Assembly (NCBI GenBank): GCA_003645605.1
Contig: QNAY01000006.1
Span: forward strand, 1-13,657
Direction: 5' to 3'
Source: Thermodesulfobacteriota bacterium
Lineage (GTDB): Bacteria; Desulfobacterota; Dissulfuribacteria; Dissulfuribacterales; UBA3076
Length of the DNA: 13,657 bases
Both the position numbers and the translations under genes were made by a program. The notes under the pieces are model-generated. The model saw nothing but the letters and a program-made list of their open reading frames with translations, did no database searches and was not told where the DNA came from. Every line of letters begins with the position of its first letter. Positions within the stretch are counted from its first letter, which is position 1. Below, in pieces: positions 4,926-12,772 of the stretch.

Positions 4926-6875
4926 ATGACAGAGACTGAAACAGATGTCATCACTGTAACCTTTAATGGTGAGAACACAGAACAGGTTACAGGCGGAACT
5001 CCTGCTTCCGAATTCCTGGCCGGCATGCTCAGCAAGAACAGATCAAAAAAGACAATTCTTGTCCGGATTGACGGGGAATTAAAGGATACTTCCACGCCCC
5101 TTACACATGACTGTAGAATAGAGGCTGTATTGCCAGGTGATGATGATACCCTTGAGGTGTTGAGGCATTCTGCGGCCCATATTATGGCCCAGGCCGTTAA
5201 GGAACTTTTCCCGGACGTACAGGTAGCTATAGGTCCGGCAATAGAAAACGGGTTCTACTATGATTTTGATTACCAGAGGCCCTTTACCCCGGAAGACCTG
5301 GAAAAAATAGAAGCCGGGATGAAGGAGATCGTAAAGAGGTCTCAAGATATAACAAGAGAAGATATATCCCTGGATGATGCGAAGAAACGATTTAAGAAAC
5401 TTGGAGAAAGATACAAGCTTGAGATCCTGGATGAACTTGATGATCAGGGGGAAGAAAAGGTCTCAATATACAGCCAGGGAGAATTCGTGGATCTGTGCAG
5501 AGGGCCGCATCTCCCTCATACAGGTCACTTGAAAGCCTTTAAGCTCACCAGCCTTGCAGGGGCATACTGGAAGGGGGATGAAACCCGGCCGATGCTCCAG
5601 CGCATATACGGCACGGCATTTTTTGATAAAAAATCTCTGAAAGAACACCTGAATCGTCTGGAAGAGGCCAAGAAAAGGGATCACCGGCGTCTGGGCAGGG
5701 ATCTGGACCTTTTTTCCATACATGAAGAGATCGGCCCCGGGCTTATTCTGTGGCACCCCAAGGGGGGCGTTATCCGCAAGATCATTGAGGATTTCTGGCG
5801 CGATGAGCACTTCCGGAGGGATTACGACATGCTCTTCACTCCCCATATTGCCCGCAGGGACCTATGGAAAACCAGCGGCCATTTGGATTTTTACAGTGAG
5901 AACATGTATCTCCCCATGGAGATTGACAAGATCAGCTATCAGTTAAGACCAATGAACTGCCCCTTTCACATAGCGATCTACAACTCACGTATACGCAGTT
6001 ACAGGGAACTTCCCCTGCGCTGGTGCGAACTGGGTACTGTTTATCGCTATGAGAGGACAGGCACTCTGCACGGACTCATGAGGGTCAGGGGATTTACCCA
6101 GGACGATGGCCATGTCTTTTGCCGGCCGGACCAGCTCACCAAGGAAATTCACGAAATCCTGGACTTGACCCTGTATATCCTAAGGGTATTTGGGTTTGAG
6201 CAATATGAGATATATCTCTCTACTCGTCCGGACAAGTATGTAGGCTCGGATGAAAATTGGGAGCATGCAACCGACGCGCTCAGACAGGCACTTGAGACAC
6301 AGGGGTTGACCTATGAAATAGATCCCGGCGAAGGGGTATTTTATGGCCCCAAGATCGATATCAAGATCAAAGATTGCCTGGATCGTTCATGGCAATGTTC
6401 CACCATCCAGGTTGACTTCAACCTCCCTGAGAGATTTGATGTGCGTTATATAGGGGAAGACAGCCGGCCCCATACGCCGATCATGGTACACCGGGCCTTG
6501 CTTGGCTCCCTGGAACGGTTCTTCGGTGTGCTGATTGAACACTATGCGGGGGCCTTTCCTCTCTGGTTAGCCCCTGTTCAGGCCATTGTTCTGACCGTAA
6601 CGGACAGACAGGATCCGTGGGCGGAATCAGTTATCAAAAAGCTCAGGGCCGCAGGCGTCAGGACAAAAGCCGATCTCAGAAATGAAAAGCTGGGGAAAAA
6701 AATACGTGAGGCCCAGCTTGACAAAGTCCCTTACATGCTGATAGTCGGCGATCAGGAAATAATTGATATGACCGTAAGCCCTCGTACCAGAAAGGGGCAG
6801 AAACTGACAGCCATGTCTGTTGATGATTTTATTGCCATGGTGGAAAAAGAGTGCAGGAAAGTCTTTAATTGTTAA
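4926..6875 (+). CDS. thrS: Threonyl-tRNA synthetase
   Basis: Charges tRNA-Thr with threonine in the cytosol. 649 residues, full length. Domains in order: TGS at about 8-70; the N2 editing domain at about 75-240, with editing residues His81 and His85 (HSAAH) and Cys191 and His195 (CRGPH); the class II catalytic core at about 255-545, with zinc ligands Cys345 (RPMNCPFH), His396 (QDDGH) and His522 (MVHRALLGS); and the anticodon-binding domain at about 548-645. Motif 2 (YRYERTGTLHGLMRVRGF) and motif 3 (HRALLGSLERF) are intact. Start: the ATG at 4926 gives the expected TGS N-terminus; the upstream GAGAG is a weak binding site. In relatives infC usually follows directly; here a lipoprotein gene is between them. 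Confidence 0.98.
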   Translation: MTETETDVITVTFNGENTEQVTGGTPASEFLAGMLSKNRSKKTILVRIDGELKDTSTPLTHDCRIEAVLPGDDDTLEVLRHSAAHIMAQAVKELFPDVQVAIGPAIENGFYYDFDYQRPFTPEDLEKIEAGMKEIVKRSQDITREDISLDDAKKRFKKLGERYKLEILDELDDQGEEKVSIYSQGEFVDLCRGPHLPHTGHLKAFKLTSLAGAYWKGDETRPMLQRIYGTAFFDKKSLKEHLNRLEEAKKRDHRRLGRDLDLFSIHEEIGPGLILWHPKGGVIRKIIEDFWRDEHFRRDYDMLFTPHIARRDLWKTSGHLDFYSENMYLPMEIDKISYQLRPMNCPFHIAIYNSRIRSYRELPLRWCELGTVYRYERTGTLHGLMRVRGFTQDDGHVFCRPDQLTKEIHEILDLTLYILRVFGFEQYEIYLSTRPDKYVGSDENWEHATDALRQALETQGLTYEIDPGEGVFYGPKIDIKIKDCLDRSWQCSTIQVDFNLPERFDVRYIGEDSRPHTPIMVHRALLGSLERFFGVLIEHYAGAFPLWLAPVQAIVLTVTDRQDPWAESVIKKLRAAGVRTKADLRNEKLGKKIREAQLDKVPYMLIVGDQEIIDMTVSPRTRKGQKLTAMSVDDFIAMVEKECRKVFNC

Positions 6876-6941
6876 TAAGTTCAAAATGAGATAGACAATA
6901 AGCTCATAGCTATTGTAGCTCAATAATACCAAGGAGAGAAA

Positions 6942-7394
6942 ATGAAAGCAACCATCTTATTACTCATAACTGTTTTTTTTCTGGGTGGATGTGCTACAAC
7001 AGGTCAGAGCCAACAGAGCTTAAAAACACATGATATGCGAGAATGTGCGCAGAATTTCACTTACGATGGTAATTTTTGGATTGGACGCACATATAAAACG
7101 CATGTATTCATAAAAGGGATATCTAAAGAATTAGCTATGGAGCGAGCAGCTCGTTATACAATTAATGATGGCTGGTCAATTACAAACACTGACAATAATT
7201 TGGGTATTATTAGCGCCTCACAAACAGTGAGTTACGGACAAGGGAAAACAGTTCCTATGAATGTTGGAATTGAATCTACAGACGGTGGAGTTAAAATTTC
7301 TATGACATATTCCACACAGGGAGGAGTGACTTCACCTCTCGATTCAATTAAAAATCATTTTTGTTCTACAATTGAAGCGGTAAAAGGAAAATAG
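6942..7394 (+). CDS. Small AT-rich putative lipoprotein of unknown function
   Basis: 150 residues. N-terminal signal MKATILLLITVFFLGGC with a lipobox LGGC; Cys17 would be lipidated, and the following Ala (not Asp) favours outer-membrane sorting. The mature part has two Cys (35 and 141) that could form a disulphide, and a pattern of alternating beta-like segments (for example THVFIKGISKELAMERA and DGGVKISMTYSTQGG) that loosely recalls small periplasmic alpha-beta lipoproteins. No family is assigned. AAGGAGAG precedes the ATG at ideal spacing. GC is clearly lower than its neighbours (hand count 21 of 60 at 7021-7080, against 34 of 60 at 6481-6540), and it splits the usual thrS-infC junction, so it looks acquired or inserted. 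It probably shares the operon transcript. Confidence 0.85.
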   Translation: MKATILLLITVFFLGGCATTGQSQQSLKTHDMRECAQNFTYDGNFWIGRTYKTHVFIKGISKELAMERAARYTINDGWSITNTDNNLGIISASQTVSYGQGKTVPMNVGIESTDGGVKISMTYSTQGGVTSPLDSIKNHFCSTIEAVKGK

Positions 7395-7410
7395 GCATAA
7401 CAATCGCGTT

Positions 7411-7440
7411 AACTCGGGCGCTGAGTTCAAAACAGGGGGG
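7411..7440 (+). promoter_or_regulatory. infC leader hairpin and ribosome binding site
   Basis: AACTC (7411-7415) pairs with GAGTT (7423-7427) around GGGCGCT, then the purine tract AGGGGGG (7434-7440) follows. The tract sits about 7 nt before the ATC at 7447, the expected spacing for a ribosome binding site, and so supports the unusual infC start. The hairpin could modulate access, but that is inference. Confidence 0.55.
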
Positions 7441-7446
7441 TGTGGT

Positions 7447-7965
7447 ATCGCAAGAGAAATTCCAGTCAATGTAAATTATCGGATCAGGGCCAAGGAAGTA
7501 CGGCTCGTTGGTGAAGATGGGAATCAACTCGGGGTGGTAGCTCTGAAAGAAGCCTTGGCCAAAGCGGGAGATGTCGGATTAGACCTTGTGGAGGTGGCAC
7601 CGAATGCCAAGCCTCCGGTCTGCCGGATCATGGATTATGGAAAATTCAAGTACGAGCAAAGCAAAAAGTCCCAGGAAGCCCGGAAAAAACAGACCATTAT
7701 TCAAGTCAAAGAGATCAAAATGCGTCCAAGAACGGACGTACATGACCTTGATGTAAAAAAGAGGCGAATAAGGCAGTTTATTGGTGATGGAAATAAAGTA
7801 AAGGTTACTGTGAGGTTTCGAGGCAGGGAAAACGCCCACCCTGAATTGGGATATGCCTTGCTAAAAAGAATTGTGGAAGAGATGGCCGACATTGCCGTCT
7901 CTGAAAACGTTCCTGTCAAGCAAGGTCCGTTAATGCACACAATACTCGCTCCTAAAAAGGATTGA
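7447..7965 (+). CDS. infC: Translation initiation factor IF-3, likely AUC start
   Basis: IF-3 binds the 30S subunit, keeps it apart from 50S and checks the start codon. With an ATC start at 7447 the protein has 172 residues, normal for the family. The IF3-N domain is at about 8-78 (IRAKEVRLVGEDGNQLG, then LDLVEVAPNAKPPVCRIMDYGKFKYEQSKK) and IF3-C at about 85-170 (VKEIKMRPRTDVHDLDVK, KVKVTVRFRGRE, PVKQGPLMHTILAPK). No ATG, GTG, TTG or CTG occurs in frame between the upstream stop (7381) and GTG at 7534; starting at 7534 would delete 29 conserved residues. ATC at 7447 has AGGGGGG at ideal spacing; ATT at 7459 is the alternative. E. coli infC uses AUU for autoregulation by IF-3 itself, so the same control is likely here. 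Confidence 0.95.
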   Translation: MAREIPVNVNYRIRAKEVRLVGEDGNQLGVVALKEALAKAGDVGLDLVEVAPNAKPPVCRIMDYGKFKYEQSKKSQEARKKQTIIQVKEIKMRPRTDVHDLDVKKRRIRQFIGDGNKVKVTVRFRGRENAHPELGYALLKRIVEEMADIAVSENVPVKQGPLMHTILAPKKD

Positions 7966-8003
7966 CCTAAGATCCTGATGGGGTTATTAATTATCTCTTG
8001 TGA

Positions 8004-8053
8004 ACTCGCTACAGACGAGTATGGTTTTTGTGCTACCTGCGGTCTTGCCGCAG
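8004..8053 (+). promoter_or_regulatory. Two hairpins in the infC-rpmI gap, candidate L20 control site
   Basis: ACTCG-CTACAGA-CGAGT (8004-8020) and CTGCGG-TCTTG-CCGCAG (8037-8053) lie in the 106-nt gap before rpmI. The second ends 6 nt before the rpmI ribosome binding site AAAGGA (8057-8062). ATCCT (7972-7976) is complementary to AGGAT (8059-8063), so a long-range pairing could hide the site. L20 represses this operon in E. coli and Bacillus through leader RNA structures; I do not see a clear match to either known motif, so the assignment is inference. Confidence 0.35.
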
Positions 8054-8071
8054 AATAAAGGATAAATAATT

Positions 8072-8269
8072 ATGCCGAAGATGAAGACTAGACGCGCTGC
8101 GGCCAAGCGTTTTAAAAAGACAGGGACCGGGAAGTTTATGTATAGAAAGGCGGGATCGAGCCATATTTTGACTTCCAAGACACGAAAACGCAAAAGAAGC
8201 ATGAGGAAAGAGACGGAGATTTCCGAGACAAGAGTCAAGTCAATTAAGAGGATGATACCTTTTATCTGA
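8072..8269 (+). CDS. rpmI: 50S ribosomal protein L35
   Basis: 65 residues, the family length, strongly basic. MPKMKTRRAAAKRFKKTGTGKF is the standard L35 opening, followed by SHILTSKTRKRKRSMRK and a C-terminal IKRMIPFI. A component of the large ribosomal subunit. AAAGGA at 8057-8062 precedes the ATG by 9 nt. It follows infC and precedes rplT by 24 nt, the conserved infC-rpmI-rplT order. Confidence 0.98.
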   Translation: MPKMKTRRAAAKRFKKTGTGKFMYRKAGSSHILTSKTRKRKRSMRKETEISETRVKSIKRMIPFI

Positions 8270-8293
8270 CCTAAAAGAGGAGCTTGAAAAAAA

Positions 8294-8647
8294 ATGCCAC
8301 GGGTTACAAGGGGCTTTAAGGCCCATCGTCGTCGCAAGAAGATACTCAAAATGGCCAAAGGCTACAGGGGCGCCAGACGCCTCTGTTTCAAACAGGCCAA
8401 GGAGACTGTGGAAAGGGGACTCTGCTATGCCTACAGAGACCGCAGGACCAAGAAACGCATGTTTCGCCGCTTGTGGATAATTCGCATCAACGCGGCCTGC
8501 AGGCTGAACGGCATGTCCTATAGCCGTTTCATTGAAGGTATAACCAAGGCAGGGGTTGCTGTGGACCGAAAGATGCTCGCCGATATCGCAGTGACAGACT
8601 CCAATGCTTTTTCCTTCCTTGTAGCAACTGCAAAGAGCGCCTGCTAA
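8294..8647 (+). CDS. rplT: 50S ribosomal protein L20
   Basis: 117 residues, the family length. [26 protein letters not shown] is the conserved N-terminal extension that binds 23S rRNA, followed by [26 protein letters not shown] and [16 protein letters not shown]. Needed for early assembly of the large subunit and, in other bacteria, a repressor of its own operon. GAGGAG precedes the ATG at a longish spacing. pheS starts 12 nt after the stop. Confidence 0.98.
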   Translation: MPRVTRGFKAHRRRKKILKMAKGYRGARRLCFKQAKETVERGLCYAYRDRRTKKRMFRRLWIIRINAACRLNGMSYSRFIEGITKAGVAVDRKMLADIAVTDSNAFSFLVATAKSAC

Positions 8648-8659
8648 AGAACCGGACAT

Positions 8660-9670
8660 ATGCAGGAACGCTTAGGGGAAATCAGGACTCAGGCCCTTGA
8701 GTCCATAGAATCAGCGTCCAGCGAGGAAGATCTTAAAAATATAAGGGTCAGGGTCCTTGGCCGTAAAGGGGAGCTGACCATGGTCTTAAAGGCTATAGGG
8801 AAGCTTTCTGCTGAGGAACGTCCAAAGATCGGGCAACTGGCCAACAAGCTCAAAAAGGAAATAGAGGCGTCCATCAATGCCGTGAAGGAGGCGTTAAAGG
8901 GCGTTTATGTCCGAACCTTTATTCCAGGACTGGACCCCACACTTCCCGGAAGGCAAAAACAGCTCGGTAGATTGCATCCCATCACCCAGATGATGGATGA
9001 GATCTGTTCCGTATTTGAGAGGATGGGCTTTACCGTGGCCCATGGTCCTGAAGTAGAACTTGACTTTTACAACTTTGAGGCCCTGAATATCCCTCCTGAC
9101 CATCCTGCCAGGGACATGCAGGACACGTTTTATATTGATGACAAGGTCCTGCTCCGAACCCACACCTCCCCGATACAGATACGCGCTATGGAGAAGCACA
9201 GGCCGCCAATGCGCGTCATTGCACCAGGCAAGGTGTATAGATGCGACTCAGATATAACTCATACCCCGATGTTCCATCAAGTGGAAGGGCTTATGGTGGA
9301 TAGGGATGTCTCCTTTGCAGGTCTCAAGGGGGTATTGACCGCCTTTATCCAACAGATATTTGATCCGGATACCTTGGTACGTTTCAGACCGAGCTTCTTT
9401 CCGTTTACAGAACCCAGTGCGGAAATAGACATTCAGTGCGTTATATGCAGAGGCAAGGGCTGCAGGATATGTTCCCATACAGGCTGGCTGGAGGTACTGG
9501 GAGCCGGAATGGTACATCCCGAGGTGTTCAGGCATGTGGGCTACGACACTGAAGAGTTCAGCGGCTTTGCATTCGGCCTTGGGGTGGAACGAATCGCAAT
9601 GCTCAGGTTCGGTATTGACGACATCCGCCTTTTCTATGATAACGACCTGCGTTTTCTTCACCAGTTTTGA
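8660..9670 (+). CDS. pheS: Phenylalanyl-tRNA synthetase alpha subunit
   Basis: 336 residues, typical. Forms an alpha2-beta2 enzyme with PheT that charges tRNA-Phe. An N-terminal coiled coil at about 1-85 contacts the tRNA; motif 1 lies near HPITQMMDEICSVF (106-119); motif 2 covers VYRCDSDITHTPMFHQVEG (192-210); motif 3 is GLGVERIAMLRFGIDDIR. Ala304 in GFAFG corresponds to the residue that sets the size of the phenylalanine pocket. Four Cys (260, 263, 268, 271) in CVICRGKGCRIC are common in bacterial PheS. The ATG at 8660 matches family length; the binding site is weak, so coupling to rplT is likely. Confidence 0.98.
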   Translation: MQERLGEIRTQALESIESASSEEDLKNIRVRVLGRKGELTMVLKAIGKLSAEERPKIGQLANKLKKEIEASINAVKEALKGVYVRTFIPGLDPTLPGRQKQLGRLHPITQMMDEICSVFERMGFTVAHGPEVELDFYNFEALNIPPDHPARDMQDTFYIDDKVLLRTHTSPIQIRAMEKHRPPMRVIAPGKVYRCDSDITHTPMFHQVEGLMVDRDVSFAGLKGVLTAFIQQIFDPDTLVRFRPSFFPFTEPSAEIDIQCVICRGKGCRICSHTGWLEVLGAGMVHPEVFRHVGYDTEEFSGFAFGLGVERIAMLRFGIDDIRLFYDNDLRFLHQF

Positions 9671-9686
9671 CCAATAAAGTGATCTT

Positions 9687-12107
9687 ATGCTAATCCTGAC
9701 TTCCTGGCTCAAAGAATTTGTGCATTTTACAGTGCCTGTAGAGACCCTGGCGAAAGACCTCACCATGGCCGGTCTTGAAGTAGAGGAGATAGAGTCTACC
9801 TACAAAGGTCTTGTCCCGGTCGTAGTATGTTCGATTGAAGAGATCGTCCCTCACTCTCATGCGTCGCATTTGCAGATCTGTACGGTAACTGCGGGTGAAC
9901 AGAAATTTGACGTGGTCTGCGGGGCCCCTAATGTAGAAAAGGGACAAATGGCGGCTCTGGCAAAGCCAGGAACCGTGTTGTCCAACGGTACGACCGTGGA
10001 GCCTTCCGACATCTATGGAATACGTTCTGATGGAATGCTGTGTTCAGAGGCTGAACTTGGTATCGGCGATGATAAAACAGGAATCCTCGTACTGGAACCT
10101 GCCCCTGGATGCGAGCCGGGAAGGTCCCTTGTGGATGTCCTGGGCCTGAAAGACTGGGTCCTGGATATTGCCGTTACGCCAAACCGTCCTGACTGTCTCA
10201 GCGTCCTGGGAGTCGCCAGGGAAGTATCCGCCATATACGGCATCCCCCTGACAATCACCAAATCACCCAATCCCTCAATCCCTCAATCCCTCAATTCCTC
10301 AATCCCTGTTGCCATAGAAGCCCCTGACCTGTGCGGCAGATATACGGCTGCCGTAATGGAAGGTATCAGGATCGGTCCTTCCCCTCACTGGATGGCTATG
10401 AGATTACAGGCCAGTGGAATCAGGCCGATAAACAATGTAGTGGATGTGACAAACTACGTACTGATAGAACTTGGACAACCGCTCCATGCCTTTGATCTGG
10501 ATATGCTCACAGGACCGGCTATTGAAGTCAGGACGGCAAGGCCTGGAGAAAAAGTAAAGACCATTGACGGAAAGGATAGAGAAGTCCGGCCGGATATGCT
10601 GGTCATTGCAGATGCGGAGAGGCCGGTGGCAGTGGCCGGTGTTATGGGCGGGGCTGAAACCGAGGTCAATGATGACACAAAGCGCATACTTCTTGAAAGC
10701 GCCTGGTTTGCTCCAGCTCAGGTAAGAAGGACATCCAAGGCCCTTAAAACGATTACAGAGTCCTCATATCGGTTTGAGCGGGGTGTTGACCCGGAAGGGG
10801 TAATAAGCGCACTTTACAGGACAGTGGAGCTTATTGGTCAGGTAACCGGCGGCTGTCTGGTCGGAGAGATTAATGATATTTATCCAAGACCCTATAAACC
10901 CGGATATCTGTCTATTCGGCCTGAAAGGGCCAATAAATTACTCGGCACAGGGCTTGAGACCGGACAGATAACCCGATTCCTGGAAAGGATCGGTATTGAG
11001 CTTACACATGTTGATGATGAAAAAATCAAAGGAATGGCGCCCACATACCGTCTTGACCTGAAAGAAGAGGTTGATCTGGTAGAAGAGATAGCCAGACTCC
11101 ACGGTTTTCCCAATATACCGACTCAGGTACCCAGGGCCGGGATTGCCGCCAGGGCCCCGGAACCGTCTCAAGGACTTGTTCACAGGATAAGAACCATCCT
11201 TTTATCTCAGGGCATGACCGAGGTGATCTCATATAGTTTTATGTCACCGGATGAAATAGAGGCACTGGGTCTGGGCAAAAATGATCCAAGGATGCAGATG
11301 GTAAGTGTGCAGAATCCCTTGAGCGATGATCAGTCAGTAATGAGGACCAGTATCATCCCCTCACTGATGGGAACGGTAGCCGGAAACCAGGCGAGGCGGA
11401 ACATGGACCTTGGACTTTTTGAGATCGGCACTGTATTTTATGCAAGAGGAACAGGTGAACTTCCCCTTGAAGAACAGAGAATAGTTGCCCTGTGCACAGG
11501 GGCGCGTTATCCTGAATCATGGTCATGGCCGAAGGAGCAGGTAGATCTTTTTGATTTAAAAGGAGTGCTGCAAGGGTTGCTCCAGGCCCTTGGGATCTCC
11601 GAATGGAAAACCGTATTAGAGACACCGGATGATCCTTTTTATCTGCCAGGCGCCTCTGCCGGCATAGTATGGGGGGAAAATTCCGTCTTGGGCAGCTTTG
11701 GGCAAATCGATCCGGATGTTTTGGAATTCTGGGATATAGACGGGCCGGTATTTGTGTTTGAACTCTCTTTTAATGCTTTGGAAACAGCCGTATCCCGGCA
11801 GCTTAAATTCACTTCTCTTGCCAAGTATCCTGCTGTGGAGAGGGATATTGCAGTAATTGTCCAGGACAGGCTTTCTGCTCAAGATCTCCTGGAATATATT
11901 TCCGGACAGGCCCCGGATTTTCTTGAAGAAGTGCGGATTTTTGATATCTACAGGGGAAAACCTGTTCCGGAAAGCTCAAAGAGCATAGGCATGCGCTTTA
12001 CATACAGGGCTTTGGATCATACACTCTCAGACCATGAGGTCTCAGAAGTCCATGATCCAATGGTCCGCTCTGTTCTTCAATCCTATAAGGCAAAGCTAAG
12101 GGACTGA
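9687..12107 (+). CDS. pheT: Phenylalanyl-tRNA synthetase beta subunit
   Basis: 806 residues. Partner of PheS; carries tRNA binding and editing of misactivated tyrosine. Domains in order: EMAP/OB tRNA-binding about 39-150 (VPHSHASHLQICTV, then DVVCGAPNV); B3/B4 editing about 212-390 (INNVVDVTNYVL, GVMGGAETEV); B5 about 405-475; the catalytic-like core about 490-690; and the FDX-ACB anticodon domain about 712-805 (YPAVERDIAVIV). The linker at about 191-207 is coded by an 8-bp tandem repeat and so is enriched in Ser, Pro and Asn. The ATG at 9687 gives the typical MLILTSWLKEF start. The stop overlaps the ihfA start by one base. Confidence 0.98.
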   Translation: MLILTSWLKEFVHFTVPVETLAKDLTMAGLEVEEIESTYKGLVPVVVCSIEEIVPHSHASHLQICTVTAGEQKFDVVCGAPNVEKGQMAALAKPGTVLSNGTTVEPSDIYGIRSDGMLCSEAELGIGDDKTGILVLEPAPGCEPGRSLVDVLGLKDWVLDIAVTPNRPDCLSVLGVAREVSAIYGIPLTITKSPNPSIPQSLNSSIPVAIEAPDLCGRYTAAVMEGIRIGPSPHWMAMRLQASGIRPINNVVDVTNYVLIELGQPLHAFDLDMLTGPAIEVRTARPGEKVKTIDGKDREVRPDMLVIADAERPVAVAGVMGGAETEVNDDTKRILLESAWFAPAQVRRTSKALKTITESSYRFERGVDPEGVISALYRTVELIGQVTGGCLVGEINDIYPRPYKPGYLSIRPERANKLLGTGLETGQITRFLERIGIELTHVDDEKIKGMAPTYRLDLKEEVDLVEEIARLHGFPNIPTQVPRAGIAARAPEPSQGLVHRIRTILLSQGMTEVISYSFMSPDEIEALGLGKNDPRMQMVSVQNPLSDDQSVMRTSIIPSLMGTVAGNQARRNMDLGLFEIGTVFYARGTGELPLEEQRIVALCTGARYPESWSWPKEQVDLFDLKGVLQGLLQALGISEWKTVLETPDDPFYLPGASAGIVWGENSVLGSFGQIDPDVLEFWDIDGPVFVFELSFNALETAVSRQLKFTSLAKYPAVERDIAVIVQDRLSAQDLLEYISGQAPDFLEEVRIFDIYRGKPVPESSKSIGMRFTYRALDHTLSDHEVSEVHDPMVRSVLQSYKAKLRD
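10261..10307 (+). repeat. 8-bp tandem repeat within pheT
   Basis: Six units of 8 bp: AATCACCC (10261), three perfect AATCCCTC (10269, 10277, 10285), AATTCCTC (10293) and a partial AATCCCT (10301). The array codes for PheT residues about 192-207 (KSPNPSIPQSLNSSIP), the linker before the B3/B4 domain. Because 8 is not a multiple of 3, each unit added or lost would shift the frame; only a change of three units keeps the protein. All three frames of the unit on this strand lack stop codons. Confidence 0.85.
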
Positions 12108-12430
12108 TGGGGGCCTTGACCAAGCGGGAAATCGCGGAGACAGTAAGCAATGAGCTTGGCTATTCCCTGCGTGTCAGCCTGCAACTGGTCAATGAGATTT
12201 TCAGCCTGATCAAAGCATCACTGATCAATGGCGATCAAGTGAAGATTGTGAGGTTTGGTACCCTGCGCAGTGTGCAAAAGTTAGCACGCAGAGGGATCAG
12301 CCCTGTTAATGGGGAGCCGATTATTATTCCCGCCCAGCGCACAGTGGCTTTTCGCCCCAGCCGGTTACTAAAGAGGACCGTAAATGCCAGGACAGGGGAA
12401 GAAATACTACCGGATAGGCGAGGTAAGTGA
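12107..12430 (+). CDS. ihfA: Integration host factor alpha subunit-like DNA-bending protein
   Basis: 107 residues, a DNABII (HU/IHF) family member. The helical N-terminus is LTKREIAETVSNELGYS, then VKIVRFGTLRSVQKLARRG, and the beta-arm SPVNGEPIIIPAQRTVAFRPSRLLK with Pro66 at the position that intercalates into DNA. The usual RNP-TGE arm motif is here ISPVNGE, a small departure. The C-terminal tail after the core is about 15 residues. It lies directly after pheT, as in E. coli pheST-ihfA, which favours ihfA over a plain HU. It starts inside the pheT stop (TGATG). The MerR gene begins within its last 47 bases. Confidence 0.9.
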   Translation: MGALTKREIAETVSNELGYSLRVSLQLVNEIFSLIKASLINGDQVKIVRFGTLRSVQKLARRGISPVNGEPIIIPAQRTVAFRPSRLLKRTVNARTGEEILPDRRGK

Positions 12431-12716
12431 GCTGATCGGGGTTGAACCTCATGTGCTTCGCTACTGGGAAGGCGAATTTAGGCAAATCCGTACCCATAGG
12501 GTTGCAAAACAACGTCTTTACAGGATTGAAGATATAGATTTTATAAGGCGCATAAAAACCCTCCTTTACGATGAAGGATTTACTATAGCCGGTGCCAGGA
12601 GGCGGATCGCAGAAGAACAAAAGATGAAGGATGCCGGAGACAGGACCAATAAGTTGCTCAAGGAAATCCGGCATGAACTAATTGCCATCAGAGAGATGAT
12701 CGGACCGTGTAAATAA
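12384..12716 (+). CDS. MerR-family transcriptional regulator
   Basis: 110 residues. An N-terminal winged helix-turn-helix of the MerR family: YYRIGEVSELIGVEPHVLRYWEGEF (8-32), then the wing around RQIRTHRVAKQRLYRIEDI, and LLYDEGFTIAGARRRI. The C-terminus is short (about 80-110) and predicted to be a helix for dimerisation; there is no evident Cys-rich metal site, only a single Cys near the end. The target is unknown. It overlaps ihfA by 47 bases in another frame; the ATG at 12384 has AGAGGA just upstream. This pairing with ihfA occurs in other Desulfobacterota, so it is likely the last gene of the translation operon. Confidence 0.9.
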   Translation: MPGQGKKYYRIGEVSELIGVEPHVLRYWEGEFRQIRTHRVAKQRLYRIEDIDFIRRIKTLLYDEGFTIAGARRRIAEEQKMKDAGDRTNKLLKEIRHELIAIREMIGPCK

Positions 12717-12718
12717 TG

Positions 12719-12740
12719 GAGAAATTATTCAGTATTTCTC
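12719..12740 (+). terminator. Hairpin after the MerR gene
   Basis: GAGAAAT (12719-12725) pairs with ATTTCTC (12734-12740) around TATTCAGT, starting 2 nt after the stop. No immediate T run follows, though the next bases are AT-rich (TTTATACTTTTT about 12750-12761), so termination may be weak and pheA may be partly co-transcribed. Confidence 0.4.
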
Positions 12741-12772
12741 ATTTCGTGGTTTATACTTTTTAAAGGAATCTC

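Noticed and set aside
8648..8659. PheM-like attenuator upstream of pheS
   Set aside because: Only 12 nt separate rplT and pheS, with no Phe-rich leader peptide or terminator.
9248..9766. 172-codon minus-strand ORF across pheS and pheT
   Set aside because: It is antisense to well-recognised PheS motif 2 and motif 3 coding sequence, with no ribosome binding site or family likeness seen.
12384..12430. Frameshift or annotation error at the ihfA-merR overlap
   Set aside because: Both proteins are full length with intact motifs and the MerR gene has its own ribosome binding site, so a 47-base overlap is simply compact gene packing.
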